7,170 nucleotides of DNA, taken from NCBI GenBank assembly GCA_003489165.1, contig DNJG01000135.1, positions 1 through 7,170 of the forward strand, read 5' to 3'. The position numbers and the translations under genes are program-made. Below, one piece after another: positions 1 to 6,458 of this stretch. Below the pieces are notes generated by a model. That model was not told where the DNA came from. It was given only the letters and a program-made list of their open reading frames with translations, and did no database searches. How positions within the stretch are numbered: position 1 is the first letter of the stretch; every line of letters begins with the position of its first letter. The stretch is from Nitrospinota bacterium. Lineage in GTDB: Bacteria > Nitrospinota > Nitrospinia > UBA9942.

Positions 1-1
1 T

Positions 2-1303
2 ATTATCAAGGCAACACAAAACGGTGGAACTATTCTGGAGAATTATTTTCTGGCAGTAGATTTTAAAAAAATCCTCTCCCTAAATACCCCTGCAGCAGAT
101 GATAGACTGAAGGCTGAAGTTCCAGAGACCCATATACCAGTTATAAAAAAAGAAGTTAAGACTTCAAATAGTTTTGCCAGCTATATCTTTACAAGGAACA
201 TGAGAAGGGGAGATAGGCAGGAGGACGTTAAAAACCTTCAAACCCTTTTAAAATCGGATTCTTCAGTTTATCCGGAAGGTCTTATTACCGGCTATTTCGG
301 CTCAAAGACAAAGTCAGCAGTTATAAGATTCCAGGAAAAATATGCCTCAGAAATACTGTCGCCTCTTGGACTTAACTCTGGTACAGGTTATGTTGGTCCT
401 TTTACACGGGCAAAATTAAATACCATGTCTGACTCAAAAATCACTTCTATTTATGAAACCCCTTTCTCTGTTGAAAGTCTTGCAATCGCTGATGCAGTAA
501 GGAATAAAATAGTTGAGTGGAAAAAATACTGGGAGAAAAAAGATATTGAAAAATATATGTCTTACTATTCAAATAGGTTTAAATCAGGCGAAAGTAATCT
601 CTCGGCATGGAAGGAATATAAAAATAATTTTAATAAGAGACATAATGGGATTGAAATATCCATAGACAATATACAGATAAGAAGAGAGAGAAAAATGCTG
701 ATAACATCATTTCTCCAAAGATTCAAATCAGATAAGATGGAGAGTGTCGGGACAAAAACACTTTATTTTGAAGATGACGACGGCGAGTGGAAGATAAAGG
801 ATGAGAAGTGGAATAAATATACCGAGAAGGATAATCAGAATATACATCCTTATGTTATTCATATATTTTCTTACAGGAATAGAGAATCTGCCTTAAAAGA
901 GGTTAATTATTTCAGAAAAAAGGGTTACTCTGCTTATGATGTATCGTTTAAATTACCTGAAAAAGGTGTCTGGTACAGAGTCTTGATTGACAGATTTTCA
1001 TCAAAGGAAGAGGCGCAGGAATTTGCAATGACAATTACTAAGGAGGGACATGCAGATTATGCAAAGGAATTGTATCTGCCATATGCAATAGAAACAGGAA
1101 TGTTTGAATCACATAAGGATGCAAGCAGGGAACTTTTGAAATTAGGGAAAATGGGCTATTCCTCCTATCCATTGATGGTATGCAGTTCTGATAAATGCTC
1201 ACATCAGATACTTATCGGGGCATACGGCAATGCCAGCAATGCTGCCCCAATATCCGAGGAACTTAGCAGTAAAGGCATTCAAAATAAAATCATCCAGCCA
1301 TGA
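2..1303 (+). CDS. Peptidoglycan-binding / NTF2-like / double SPOR-domain envelope protein (5' partial)
   Basis: The frame is open from the window edge, so the N-terminus is missing; the ATG at 200 lies inside the first recognisable domain and is not the true start. The visible part is 433 residues. Residues 1-62 are not recognised. Residues about 63-142 match a PG_binding_1 fold (FTRNMRRGDRQEDVKNLQ, then GYFGSKTKSAVIRFQEKYA, then GYVGPFTRAKLN), which binds peptidoglycan. Residues about 165-270 (VRNKIVEWKKYWEKKDIEKY to DGEWKIKDEKW) resemble the NTF2/SnoaL-like domain found beside L,D-transpeptidases. Residues about 282-347 and 359-430 look like two SPOR repeats (YVIHIFSYRNRESALKEV; YAIETGMFESHKDASREL), a fold that binds denuded glycan at division sites. 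No catalytic wall-enzyme motif is visible, so any enzyme would lie upstream. The gene converges on rarA with an 18-bp gap and no clear terminator. A role in cell-wall remodelling or sensing is inference. The domain calls come from reading motifs; the second SPOR repeat is the weaker. Confidence 0.83.
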   Translation: MIKATQNGGTILENYFLAVDFKKILSLNTPAADDRLKAEVPETHIPVIKKEVKTSNSFASYIFTRNMRRGDRQEDVKNLQTLLKSDSSVYPEGLITGYFGSKTKSAVIRFQEKYASEILSPLGLNSGTGYVGPFTRAKLNTMSDSKITSIYETPFSVESLAIADAVRNKIVEWKKYWEKKDIEKYMSYYSNRFKSGESNLSAWKEYKNNFNKRHNGIEISIDNIQIRRERKMLITSFLQRFKSDKMESVGTKTLYFEDDDGEWKIKDEKWNKYTEKDNQNIHPYVIHIFSYRNRESALKEVNYFRKKGYSAYDVSFKLPEKGVWYRVLIDRFSSKEEAQEFAMTITKEGHADYAKELYLPYAIETGMFESHKDASRELLKLGKMGYSSYPLMVCSSDKCSHQILIGAYGNASNAAPISEELSSKGIQNKIIQP

Positions 1304-1321
1304 AAGCCGTGGAAATATTAC

Positions 1322-2647
1322 TTAAGTTTTCTTCCTAATCTTTTCCAATCTCTCCTTTATCTCTGCCTCTTTCCCCTGTCCATCAGGCTCATAATAGATT
1401 CTCCCCTTTAGCTCATCGGGGAGATAGTTCTGCTCTACATAATGTCCGGGAAATTCATGAGGATATTTATAGTTTTTTCCAAAACCATACTTTGAGGCAT
1501 CCCTGTAATGACTGTCTTTAAGATGAACAGGGACAGGAAAACTCTTTCCATCCTTTTCAATATCATGAATTGCCTTGTCAATAGTTGTTATTGCAGAATT
1601 GCTCTTTGGTGCAGTGGCTACATAAATAACTGCCTGTGATAGTGGTATCCTTGCCTCAGGCCAGCCGAGTTTCTCTACCGCCTCAGAGGCAGAGACTGAT
1701 AGAACCAGTGCCATAGGGTCTGCATTCCCCACATCTTCAGAGGCAGTTACAATCAGCCTCCTTGCAATAAACCTCGGGTCTTCACCGCCTGCAATCATCT
1801 TAGCAAGCCAATAAATTGATGCGTCAGGGTCTGAACCCCTCAATGATTTCTGAAATGCCGATGCATGGTCGTAATGCTCGCTCCCCATTTTATCATAGAG
1901 GAGGGAAGCCCTCTGCAATACCTCCTCTACAATCTTAGGAGTAATTTTTCTCTTGCCCTCGCTATCAGGCTCTGATGAAAATGCTGTGGATTCTATTGCA
2001 TTCAGTGCAAATCTTGCATCACCATTTGCCTGAATTATTACATTATTGAGTGCATCAGGCTCTATACTTAATTTATATTCACCAAGCCCCTTTTCTTTAT
2101 CCTCAGTTGCCCTGTTTAAAATTGACTTAATATCATCATAAGACAGATATTCAAGCCTGAAAATCTGGCATCGGGAACGCAGGGCGGGGATTACCTCAAA
2201 AGATGGATTTTCTGTTGTAGAGCCTATCATTGTGATAATGCCTTTTTCCACAAATGGAAGGACGGCATCCTGCTGTGCCTTATTAAACCTGTGAACTTCG
2301 TCTATAAAGAGGATTGTCCTGATTTTTTTAGCCTGAAGCTCCCTCTGAGCAATATTGATGGCTTTCCTTAAATCTGCAACACCTGCATTAACAGCACTTA
2401 TTTCTTCAAACCTTCTCTTTGTAGTGTTTGCAATAAGCCTTGCAAGTGTCGTCTTTCCTGAACCCGGAGGACCCCAAAATATGATAGAGCCGATACTGTC
2501 TCTCTCAATCAGCTTCCTTAAAGGCTTCCCCTCCCCTATCAGATGCTGCTGTCCAACAAAATCCTTTAAGACAGAGGGTCTTATCCTGTCCGCAAGTGGG
2601 GTCATCTTTTTCTTTATTATTTCTATATCCTTATCAAACAAATCCAC
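1322..2647 (-). CDS. rarA: Replication-associated recombination protein A (RarA/MgsA), AAA+ ATPase
   Basis: RarA is a cytoplasmic clamp-loader-like AAA+ ATPase (WRNIP1 family) that acts at stalled or gapped replication forks, in E. coli together with SSB. From the chosen start the protein has 441 residues, the usual family size. It opens with the family's MDLF-like leader and PLADRIRPSVLKDFVGQQHL. Then come Walker A GPPGSGKT (59-66), Walker B with DEVH (116-119), sensor-1 region GSTTENPSF (142-150) and arginine-finger region LRSRC (156-160). The MgsA-type C-terminal half includes YDHASAFQKSLRGSDPDASI and GGEDPRFIARRL. The start is uncertain. The GTG at 2647 gives the conserved VDLF opening but has no clear Shine-Dalgarno. 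A TTG at 2707 would overlap the end of uvrB by 8 bp but adds 20 unconserved residues. The ATG at 2605 gives a shorter form beginning MTPLADR. The gene lies 52 bp downstream of uvrB on the same strand, so cotranscription is likely. Confidence 0.96.
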   Translation of the reverse strand: MDLFDKDIEIIKKKMTPLADRIRPSVLKDFVGQQHLIGEGKPLRKLIERDSIGSIIFWGPPGSGKTTLARLIANTTKRRFEEISAVNAGVADLRKAINIAQRELQAKKIRTILFIDEVHRFNKAQQDAVLPFVEKGIITMIGSTTENPSFEVIPALRSRCQIFRLEYLSYDDIKSILNRATEDKEKGLGEYKLSIEPDALNNVIIQANGDARFALNAIESTAFSSEPDSEGKRKITPKIVEEVLQRASLLYDKMGSEHYDHASAFQKSLRGSDPDASIYWLAKMIAGGEDPRFIARRLIVTASEDVGNADPMALVLSVSASEAVEKLGWPEARIPLSQAVIYVATAPKSNSAITTIDKAIHDIEKDGKSFPVPVHLKDSHYRDASKYGFGKNYKYPHEFPGHYVEQNYLPDELKGRIYYEPDGQGKEAEIKERLEKIRKKT

Positions 2648-2699
2648 ATAACGATTTTGCAATAAATAACCTATAAAATCAAGGATGAAAAAGGTATCG

Positions 2700-4685
2700 T
2701 TAAGCAATCATCTCTATTTTAAGTTCCTTAATCTGGTCCCTCAGTTTTGCTGCCTTTTCAAACTCAAAATTTTTTGCAGCCTCTTTCATCTCTTTCTCCA
2801 GAGCCTCAATTATCTTTTTCACTTCATCCTTTGGAAGATACTCTACCCCTTTTTCAGCAACTGCCGGGACAGTATAATAATCAGCCTCATAGATACTTCC
2901 CATCACCTCATGTATATTCCTCTTTATTGACTCAGGGGTTATGCCATTCTTTTCGTTATATTCCGTCTGTATCTTTCTCCTTCTGTTAGTCTCATCAATA
3001 GCCCTTTTCATTGAGCCTGTAACATTATCTCCATACATTATGACCTCACCCGCCACATTTCTTGCCGCCCTCCCGCTTGTCTGAATAAGGGAGACCTCTG
3101 ATCTCAAGAAACCCTCTTTATCTGCATCAAGTATTGCAACCAATGAAACCTCAGGTATATCAAGTCCCTCTCTCAAGAGATTTATGCCAATCAGGACATC
3201 AAATTCACCGAGCCTCAATTCTCTTAATATCTTCACCCTCTCAAGTGTATGTATATCAGAATGGAGATACCTTACCCTTACATCTAAATCCTCATAATAC
3301 TCTGTCAAATCCTCAGCAAACCTCTTTGTAAGTGTGGTAACCAAAACCCTCTCATTTTTTTCTGCCCTTACTCTTATTTCGTGCAATAAATCATCCACCT
3401 GCCCTTTTACAGGTCTTACTGTAATATTTGGATCCATAAGCCCTGTAGGTCTTACAACCTGCTCAGTAATTACCTTATTACTCTTTTCTATCTCATATTG
3501 TGCAGGTGTTGCCGATACATACACCACCTGATTAACCCTGTTTTCAAACTCTTTAAAATTGAGCGGCCTGTTATCCAATGCAGAGGGAAGACGGAAGCCA
3601 TATTGAACGAGGGTAGATTTTCTTGACTTATCCCCTTCATACATACCCCTGATTTGCGGAACTGTTGCATGGCTTTCATCAATAAAGAGCATGAAATCTT
3701 CGGGGAAGTAATCTAAGAGTGTTGGAGGCGGCTCACCTGACATTCTGCCTGTAAGGTGTCTTGAGTAATTCTCAATGCCATGACAGTATCCGACCTCCTT
3801 CATCATCTCAATATCAAACATTGTCCTCTGGGATATCCTCTGTGCCTCCAATAATTTTCCCTCATGTTCAAATCTTCCGCTCACATCCAACAGCTCTCTC
3901 TTTATAGACTTAATCGCCCTTTCTATATTGTCCTTTGTTGTTACATAATGACTATTGGGATATATTATGAGCTTCTTGTGTCTGCTTATCGGAACTCCCC
4001 TCAAAGGGTCTATCCGTGAAATGGAGTCTATCTCATCTCCAAGAAACTCTATCCTCACAGCCCTCTCGCTTTCATAAGCGGGGAATATCTCCACAACATC
4101 ACCCATAACCCTGAATGTCCCCCTGCGAAAATCTATATTATTCCTCTCATACTGCATCTCTACTAATTTTGAAAGGACAGTTTCCCTATCAACCTCCTGC
4201 CCCTCCTCAATCTTTAAAACTATCTCCGAATATTCAGCAGGTGAGCCAAGACCATATATGCAGGATACACTTGCAACAATGATTACATCCTGCCGTTCAA
4301 AGAGGGAGTATGTTGCAGAATGTCTCATCATCTCTATCTCTTCATTTATAGACGAATCCTTTTCTATATATGTATCGGACTGTGGTATATAAGCCTCTGG
4401 CTGGTAGTAGTCATAATAACTGACAAAATACTCCACTGCATTTTCAGGAAAGAAAGACTTAAATTCATTGTAAAGCTGGGCAGCGAGGGTTTTATTATGT
4501 GCAATGACAAGTGCAGGCTTCTGAACCTTTTCTATGACATTTGCCATTGTGAAGGTCTTGCCTGAGCCAGTAACACCAAGGAGAACCTGATGGTTAATAC
4601 CTTTCAGGATATTATTGGAAAGCTTCTCAATGGCTTCGGGCTGGTCGCCCTTTGGCTTGAAATCAGAAATGAGTTTGAAGTTCAT
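2700..4685 (-). CDS. uvrB: Excinuclease ABC subunit B (UvrB)
   Basis: UvrB is the damage-verifying helicase-like subunit of UvrABC nucleotide excision repair: UvrA loads it at lesions and it then recruits UvrC. The 661-residue product is full length and intact. Visible motifs are Walker A GVTGSGKT (37-44), the tyrosine-rich beta-hairpin that pins the DNA strand (YYDYYQPEAYIPQSDTYIEK, about 90-109), the segment RHLTGRMSGEPPPTLLDYFP before Walker B, the DESH box (336-339), helicase motif III VSATPAQYE (about 390-398), motif V region INLLREGLDIPE, motif VI QTSGRAARN (535-543), and a C-terminal UVR domain (about 620-656) that contacts UvrA or UvrC. The ATG at 4685 is preceded by GGTGAT six bases upstream, matching the anti-Shine-Dalgarno, and this site runs into a repeat fragment. 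The gene lies between thiC and rarA on the same strand. Nothing seen suggests loss of function. No LexA-type operator was recognised upstream. Confidence 0.99.
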   Translation of the reverse strand: MNFKLISDFKPKGDQPEAIEKLSNNILKGINHQVLLGVTGSGKTFTMANVIEKVQKPALVIAHNKTLAAQLYNEFKSFFPENAVEYFVSYYDYYQPEAYIPQSDTYIEKDSSINEEIEMMRHSATYSLFERQDVIIVASVSCIYGLGSPAEYSEIVLKIEEGQEVDRETVLSKLVEMQYERNNIDFRRGTFRVMGDVVEIFPAYESERAVRIEFLGDEIDSISRIDPLRGVPISRHKKLIIYPNSHYVTTKDNIERAIKSIKRELLDVSGRFEHEGKLLEAQRISQRTMFDIEMMKEVGYCHGIENYSRHLTGRMSGEPPPTLLDYFPEDFMLFIDESHATVPQIRGMYEGDKSRKSTLVQYGFRLPSALDNRPLNFKEFENRVNQVVYVSATPAQYEIEKSNKVITEQVVRPTGLMDPNITVRPVKGQVDDLLHEIRVRAEKNERVLVTTLTKRFAEDLTEYYEDLDVRVRYLHSDIHTLERVKILRELRLGEFDVLIGINLLREGLDIPEVSLVAILDADKEGFLRSEVSLIQTSGRAARNVAGEVIMYGDNVTGSMKRAIDETNRRRKIQTEYNEKNGITPESIKRNIHEVMGSIYEADYYTVPAVAEKGVEYLPKDEVKKIIEALEKEMKEAAKNFEFEKAAKLRDQIKELKIEMIA

Positions 4686-4691
4686 TTTAGA

Positions 4692-4704
4692 ATCACCACA
4701 GAGA
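4692..4704 (-). promoter_or_regulatory. uvrB ribosome-binding site fused to a truncated repeat copy
   Basis: On the minus strand this reads TCTCTGTGGTGAT, ending six bases before the uvrB ATG. The last six bases, GGTGAT, are a good Shine-Dalgarno match. The first ten, TCTCTGTGGT, are identical to the outer end of the inverted repeat at 4720-4839, so the ribosome-binding site straddles the end of a repeat fragment. Both facts are read directly; that it is used for initiation is inferred from the spacing. Confidence 0.6.
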
Positions 4705-4719
4705 ACAAAGACTTAATGA

Positions 4720-4839
4720 AACCACAGAGACACAGAGGCACAGAGAAAAACAAGAAGCAAGATTTTTTCTTGCCTTTTGCATCTTTGCATCTTTTTTTAA
4801 TCTTTTTTTCTTCCTCTGTGTCTCTGTGCCTCTGTGGTT
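4720..4839. repeat. 120-bp inverted repeat built of CTCTGTGN 8-mers, between thiC and uvrB
   Basis: Two 26-bp arms, 4720-4745 and 4814-4839, are inverted and match at 24 of 26 positions, separated by 68 bp. Each arm is three tandem 8-mers CTCTGTGN followed by TT. The right arm, on the plus strand, ends its units in T, C, G; the left arm, on the minus strand, ends them in C, T, G. The spacer is A/T-tract rich, with a small GCAAGA/TCTTGC hairpin at 4757-4773 and a repeated GCATCTTT at 4779-4794. Sequences of this CACAGAGGCACAGAG type recur in intergenic regions of many environmental bacterial genomes, which fits a dispersed repeat or small non-autonomous element; that comparison is from memory. 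Its outer right end lies 3 bp from the thiC stop codon. It may form a stem-loop in the thiC-uvrB transcript. Confidence 0.85.
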
Positions 4840-4842
4840 GCT

Positions 4843-6120
4843 TTACTTCTCTTTCCCTATCTTTATTGAGCAGAATGAGGCACACATGGTGCAGACATCA
4901 TTTTCAGACGGTGGGTTTTCACTTCTCCTCTTTCTTGCCCTTTCAGGGTCAATGGCTGTTTTTATTTGACCTTCCCAGTCAAGAGACTTTCTGAACTTTG
5001 CCATTTTAATATCCCTCTCAATTGCACCCCTTACACCTTTTGCAATATCTCCTGCATGGGCTGCGATTTTTGATGCAATCACACCCTCTCTAACATCATC
5101 TACTGTCGGAAGGCTCAAATGCTCGGAAGGTGTTACATAACATAGAAAATCAGCACCAGAAGCGGCGGCAATCGCACCGCCGATTGCAGATGTAATGTGG
5201 TCATATCCGGGTGCAATGTCTGTTACAAGTGGTCCAAGGACATAAAATGGTGCATTGTGGCATAACCTCTTTTGAAGAAGGATATTTGCGGAAATCTGAT
5301 TTATAGGCATATGCCCCGGTCCTTCAATCATTACCTGAACCCCTGCCTCTACTGCCCTGTCTGACAGCTCTCCTAAAATTATTGTCTCCTGAACCTGCCC
5401 CCTGTCTGTTGCATCTGCAAGACAACCGGGCCTTAAACCATCACCAAGACTTAAGACCATTTCATATTTCTTTGCAATTTCAATAAGCCTGTCATACTGT
5501 AAATAGAGTGGATTCTCTTCCTTCGTATAAAGCATCCACTTGGCAAGGAGTGCCCCTCCCCTGCTTACAATATCAAGTAATCTCCCCTCATTATCCATCC
5601 TTTTTACTGTATCAAGCGTCACGCCACAATGGACAGTAATAAAATCAACCCCATCCTCACCGTGCTTTTCAATAACCTTAAAAATATCATCTGCTGTCAA
5701 TTCATAGAGATTTTTATTCTTCTGCACAATCTCGCATATTGCCTGATATATCGGGACTGTCCCTATAGGCACAGTGGAATTTGTTATAATCTCTTTACGG
5801 ATAAAGTCTATATCACCGCCAGTGCTCAAATCCATTACGGTATCAGCGCCAGCCTCTATTGCAACTTTTAGCTTCTTTAACTCAACATCAATATCAACCT
5901 TGTCGCCTGAAGTCCCTATATTTGCATTTATCTTTGTCCTTAAGCCACCGCCTATGCCAAGGGGTTCAATATCATTTCTCTTTTTATTCTGGGTTATTAC
6001 AATAATCCCATCTGCAATACCACTCCTTATAAATTCAGGAGTTACTCTCTCCGTCTCTGCCACCATCTCCATCTCAGGTGTAATAACACCCTTTCTTGCC
6101 TTTTCAATTAAAGTAGTCAT
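4843..6120 (-). CDS. thiC: Phosphomethylpyrimidine synthase ThiC, short form
   Basis: ThiC is a cytoplasmic radical-SAM enzyme of thiamine synthesis that rearranges 5-aminoimidazole ribotide into HMP phosphate. At 425 residues this is the short form without the long N-terminal extension of the E. coli enzyme. Signatures include GGGLRTKINANIGTS (57-71), GADTVMDLSTGGDI (91-104), VDFITVHCGVT (158-168), SLGDGLRPGCLADATDRGQ (224-242), MIEGPGHMP (264-272), NAPFYVLGPLVTDIAPGYDH (289-308) and CYVTPSEHLSLP (327-338). The C-terminal iron-sulfur motif has cysteines 410, 413 and 417 (CTMCASFC), a CX2CX3C spacing rather than the CX2CX4C of the E. coli enzyme. The ATG at 6120 has GAAGGA five bases upstream. 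It is the first gene of the likely thiC-uvrB-rarA unit, an unusual mix of vitamin synthesis and DNA repair. No TPP riboswitch was found upstream. Confidence 0.98.
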   Translation of the reverse strand: MTTLIEKARKGVITPEMEMVAETERVTPEFIRSGIADGIIVITQNKKRNDIEPLGIGGGLRTKINANIGTSGDKVDIDVELKKLKVAIEAGADTVMDLSTGGDIDFIRKEIITNSTVPIGTVPIYQAICEIVQKNKNLYELTADDIFKVIEKHGEDGVDFITVHCGVTLDTVKRMDNEGRLLDIVSRGGALLAKWMLYTKEENPLYLQYDRLIEIAKKYEMVLSLGDGLRPGCLADATDRGQVQETIILGELSDRAVEAGVQVMIEGPGHMPINQISANILLQKRLCHNAPFYVLGPLVTDIAPGYDHITSAIGGAIAAASGADFLCYVTPSEHLSLPTVDDVREGVIASKIAAHAGDIAKGVRGAIERDIKMAKFRKSLDWEGQIKTAIDPERARKRRSENPPSENDVCTMCASFCSIKIGKEK

Positions 6121-6151
6121 ATCAGTCCTTCTATGATTTTATATTTCTTTT

Positions 6152-6186
6152 ACCCAGTTAGAAAGTCTTTGTCTCTCTAACTGGGT
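6152..6186. other. Stem-loop with 11-bp perfect arms in the thiC leader
   Basis: Arms ACCCAGTTAGA (6152-6162) and its exact reverse complement (6176-6186) enclose a 13-base loop. On the thiC strand it begins right after a short ORF's stop codon (6189-6187) and ends 31 bases before the thiC ATG. No T-tract follows on the thiC strand and only a weak one on the plus strand, so a standard intrinsic terminator is not supported. It could be a transcript-stabilising hairpin, an attenuator part, an old terminator of a lost gene, or a copy of a dispersed palindrome. Confidence 0.7.
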
Positions 6187-6225
6187 TTACTTATAATTCT
6201 GCAGCCACTCTAAACAATCTTTCAT
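6187..6225 (-). CDS. Possible 12-codon leader peptide upstream of thiC, or remnant of a gene tail
   Basis: On the thiC strand, ATG at 6225-6223 opens MKDCLEWLQNYK and ends at TAA 6189-6187, one base before the stem-loop at 6152-6186. GAGG lies just upstream of the ATG, but only two bases away, which is tight for a Shine-Dalgarno. The frame is open further upstream to about 6255 and reads SIKRDERKEE before the methionine, like the charged C-terminal tail of an ordinary protein. A one-base shift in the A-run at 6246-6250 would join it to a further open stretch. It may therefore be the end of a decayed gene. Translation is unproven. Confidence 0.22.
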   Translation of the reverse strand: MKDCLEWLQNYK

Positions 6226-6254
6226 TTCCTCTTTACGCTCATCTCTTTTTATTG

Positions 6255-6263
6255 ATTATATCA
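6255..6263 (-). promoter_or_regulatory. Candidate extended -10 promoter for thiC
   Basis: The minus strand reads TGATATAAT, a perfect -10 hexamer (TATAAT at 6260-6255) preceded by the TG of an extended -10. No convincing -35 sits 16-18 bp upstream, as is usual for extended -10 promoters. A start near 6248 would give a leader of about 128 bases containing the short ORF and stem-loop. AT-rich DNA yields such hexamers by chance, so the call is tentative. Confidence 0.4.
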
Positions 6264-6265
6264 TA

Positions 6266-6367
6266 ATGGTTTTTAGACTCTACTATTTTTATAATACACA
6301 GTCAGTTAAGAATGATGGAATACGGTATTGGCATGGCATAGAGTGGCTTGAGAAAAAGCATGAGTAA
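6266..6367 (+). CDS. Short ORF of unknown function, 33 codons; possibly a gene remnant
   Basis: ATG 6266 to TAA 6367 encodes 33 residues beginning MVFRLYYFYNTQ and ending GIRYWHGIEWLEKKHE. The second half has the mixed charged and aromatic composition of a real protein tail. There is no Shine-Dalgarno before the ATG. I do not recognise a family. It could be the end of a gene eroded beside the toxin-antitoxin locus, or chance. Confidence 0.15.
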   Translation: MVFRLYYFYNTQSVKNDGIRYWHGIEWLEKKHE

Positions 6368-6399
6368 AAATAGTAAATAAAGATATATCAATTCTTTCC

Positions 6400-6429
6400 T
6401 TGCTATACCCTTCAGTTTTTGTATATACT
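6400..6429 (+). promoter_or_regulatory. Candidate vapBC promoter
   Basis: TTGCTA (6400-6405, four of six matches to the -35 consensus) and TATACT (6424-6429, five of six to the -10) are separated by 18 bp. Transcription would start near 6436, about 23 bases before the vapB ATG. Confidence 0.5.
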
Positions 6430-6445
6430 AAAAATATATATTTTT
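6430..6445. promoter_or_regulatory. AT-rich palindrome, candidate VapB/VapBC operator
   Basis: A perfect 16-bp palindrome (AAAAA, TATATA, TTTTT) lies directly after the proposed -10 box and over the likely start site. A second short palindrome, GTATATAC (6421-6428), overlaps the -10. VapB antitoxins, alone or with VapC, typically repress their own promoter by binding palindromes in this place. Low-complexity AT sequence is often palindromic by chance, so this is an inference from position. Confidence 0.35.
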
Positions 6446-6458
6446 TGAGGAGGTGGCT

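Noticed and set aside
4695..4839. CRISPR-like array
   Set aside because: The repeat units are 8-mers in two inverted arms, with no regular spacers and no cas genes.
4682..4885. Open frames over the repeat encoding peptides such as PQRHRDTEEEKK on one strand and PQRHRGTEKNK on the other
   Set aside because: They are translations of the CACAGAG-type repeat and overlap the ends of thiC and uvrB; such peptides are a known annotation artefact.
5774..6136. Plus-strand open frame of 120 codons opposite thiC
   Set aside because: It is antisense to a strongly conserved gene, has no family resemblance and no ribosome-binding site.
6161..6177. Shared AAGTCTTTGT between the thiC-leader hairpin loop and the sequence beside the uvrB repeat (minus strand, about 4714-4705)
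   Set aside because: A ten-base match in AT-rich DNA with diverging flanks is too short to claim common origin.
6152..6186. Intrinsic terminator
   Set aside because: The stem is strong, but no T-tract follows on the thiC strand and only a weak T-rich stretch follows on the other.
6121..6300. TPP riboswitch upstream of thiC
   Set aside because: I searched the coding strand by eye for the THI-box core and did not find it; only a covariance-model search can exclude it.
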